Assembly: GCA_900142905.1 (NCBI GenBank)
Contig: FSRV01000002.1
Coordinates: 4,216,001 to 4,280,000, forward strand
Length of the DNA: 64,000 nucleotides
DNA from: Burkholderia sp. GAS332
Lineage (GTDB): Bacteria; Pseudomonadota; Gammaproteobacteria; Burkholderiales; Burkholderiaceae
Direction of reading: 5' to 3'
Positions 63,475-64,000 of the stretch are shown here, in pieces. Position numbers and translations under genes: made by a program. Within the stretch, counting starts at the first letter, position 1. Each line of letters opens with the position of its first letter. Below the pieces are notes generated by a model that was not told where the DNA came from, ran no database searches, and worked only from the letters and a program-made list of their open reading frames with translations.

Positions 63475-63724
63475 GCACGGAGTCGTAGTTCGGGAGGGCC
63501 ACGGCGAGATCTCACTACAGGATGCCATTGCTGCAGGGAACGCTCTCGCGAATTGTTCGGCGGTCAAGGCGCACCTTATCACAGTGCCGTGGGGGTATTT
63601 TTATACGCTCGTGCGTGTTGAAGAGGGGCACAATGAGGGGGCGTTTCGTCAGTGTGACCTTACTCCGCCTCCCTTGTTTCCGCGATCTACTCTGGTCGAC
63701 GAAGTGAAATTCTCGGCGGACTAG
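63452..63724 (+). CDS. Unknown protein overlapping the antitoxin-like gene
   Basis: From GTG 63452 the frame gives 90 residues (GGEHGVVVREGHGEISLQDAIAAGNALANCSAVKAHLITVPWGYFYTLVRVEEGHNEGAF...VDEVKFSAD). It overlaps the antitoxin-like gene by 23 bp, the place where a toxin is expected, but shows no RES, RelE or other known toxin motif. ISLQDAIAAGNAL looks helical and then strands. The start is uncertain. Confidence 0.45.
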   Translation: MIRTLGGEHGVVVREGHGEISLQDAIAAGNALANCSAVKAHLITVPWGYFYTLVRVEEGHNEGAFRQCDLTPPPLFPRSTLVDEVKFSAD

Positions 63725-64000
63725 TTCATGCTAACGAGTTCCCGACGTACAGCCTTCACAACGCCAACGATAGGTGCGAAAAAGAGTCGGGGGCTTTGTC
63801 GGGTAGCCATCACGAACTCTCGTATAAACGCATTCATTTACAGACCTCCGACGATTGGCGGGTCAACTCAAGAATAGTACACCGTCGACGATTTCTGCGT
63901 CGTCACTGACGATAACGCGGTTATCGCCGCTCAGATACAGCATTAAACGCAATGCTGATACTACGACTTATCAGCATTGAAACAACCGGAAAGCGCCGGA
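63725..64000. other. Non-coding right edge with palindromes
   Basis: No gene seen. It contains a GATAAC-GCG-GTTATC palindrome (63911-63925) and, beyond 63935, three copies of an element of the CAGCATT/AATGCTG type in alternating orientation (near 63937, 63953 and 63972), which could be operator sites for a gene beyond the window. Confidence 0.35.

Overview
The window looks like a Burkholderiaceae chromosome, most likely Paraburkholderia or Burkholderia. The reasons are an aminobenzoyl-CoA (anthranilate) type aromatic operon, an imuA-imuB-dnaE2 SOS mutasome, H-NS and HU proteins with long Lys/Ala-rich arms, and a GC-rich codon style. Identities are read from motifs and remembered family sequences; no database search was possible.

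Layout. 1-3330 is a metabolic operon on the minus strand (partial gene, SDR dehydrogenase, fused flavin monooxygenase/OYE reductase) with a recognisable sigma70 promoter. From about 4.0 to 28.3 kb lies a dense block of large genes typical of a defence island: an HTH repressor divergent from an AAA ATPase plus subtilisin-like protease; a 1251-residue protein with a PD-(D/E)xK-like N-terminus; a minus-strand operon of two different giant SIR2 proteins plus a DUF2971 protein; a MauJ/HEPN-like protein; a membrane protein; and a KAP-type P-loop NTPase. A decayed DUF2971 gene and a decayed imuA copy sit between them.

28.4-39.6 kb holds two diverged copies of one small segment (two short secreted proteins facing an H-NS-family gene), a pair of exported proteins of which one is a trypsin-like protease, an operon of a CoiA-like nuclease, a HAD phosphatase of the RNA-repair type and an unknown protein, an LprI-like protein, a remnant Phd antitoxin and a DUF429 gene killed by two in-frame stops. 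40.0-47.6 kb is the DNA-protection block: HU-like protein, SRAP (HMCES/YedK) protein, and dnaE2-imuB-imuA under a consensus LexA box. 48.7-53.2 kb is one gene for a giant STAND NTPase with a C-terminal PD-(D/E)xK nuclease motif. 53.4-54.0 kb is a decayed CcdA/DUF2442 remnant. 54.2-62.2 kb is a Tn7-like transposition module: TnsA, TnsB, TnsC overlapping by 4 bp on plus, and two TniQ proteins with a small ORF between them on minus. The last 1.8 kb has an antitoxin-like gene with an overlapping unknown gene.

How it fits together. The window is an accessory region assembled next to a catabolic operon, combining several independent candidate anti-phage modules, an SOS mutagenesis cassette, nucleoid proteins that may silence foreign DNA, and a Tn7-like machine that could explain mobility. 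Repeated pseudogenes (DUF2971, imuA, DUF429, H-NS copy, CcdA/DUF2442, Phd) show that the region turns over quickly. The best candidates for undescribed systems are the tandem SIR2 operon, the operator-controlled AAA-subtilase pair, the STAND protein with a C-terminal nuclease, the CoiA/HAD/unknown operon and the Tn7-like module with two TniQs plus a small partner ORF. No CRISPR array, rRNA or tRNA was seen.
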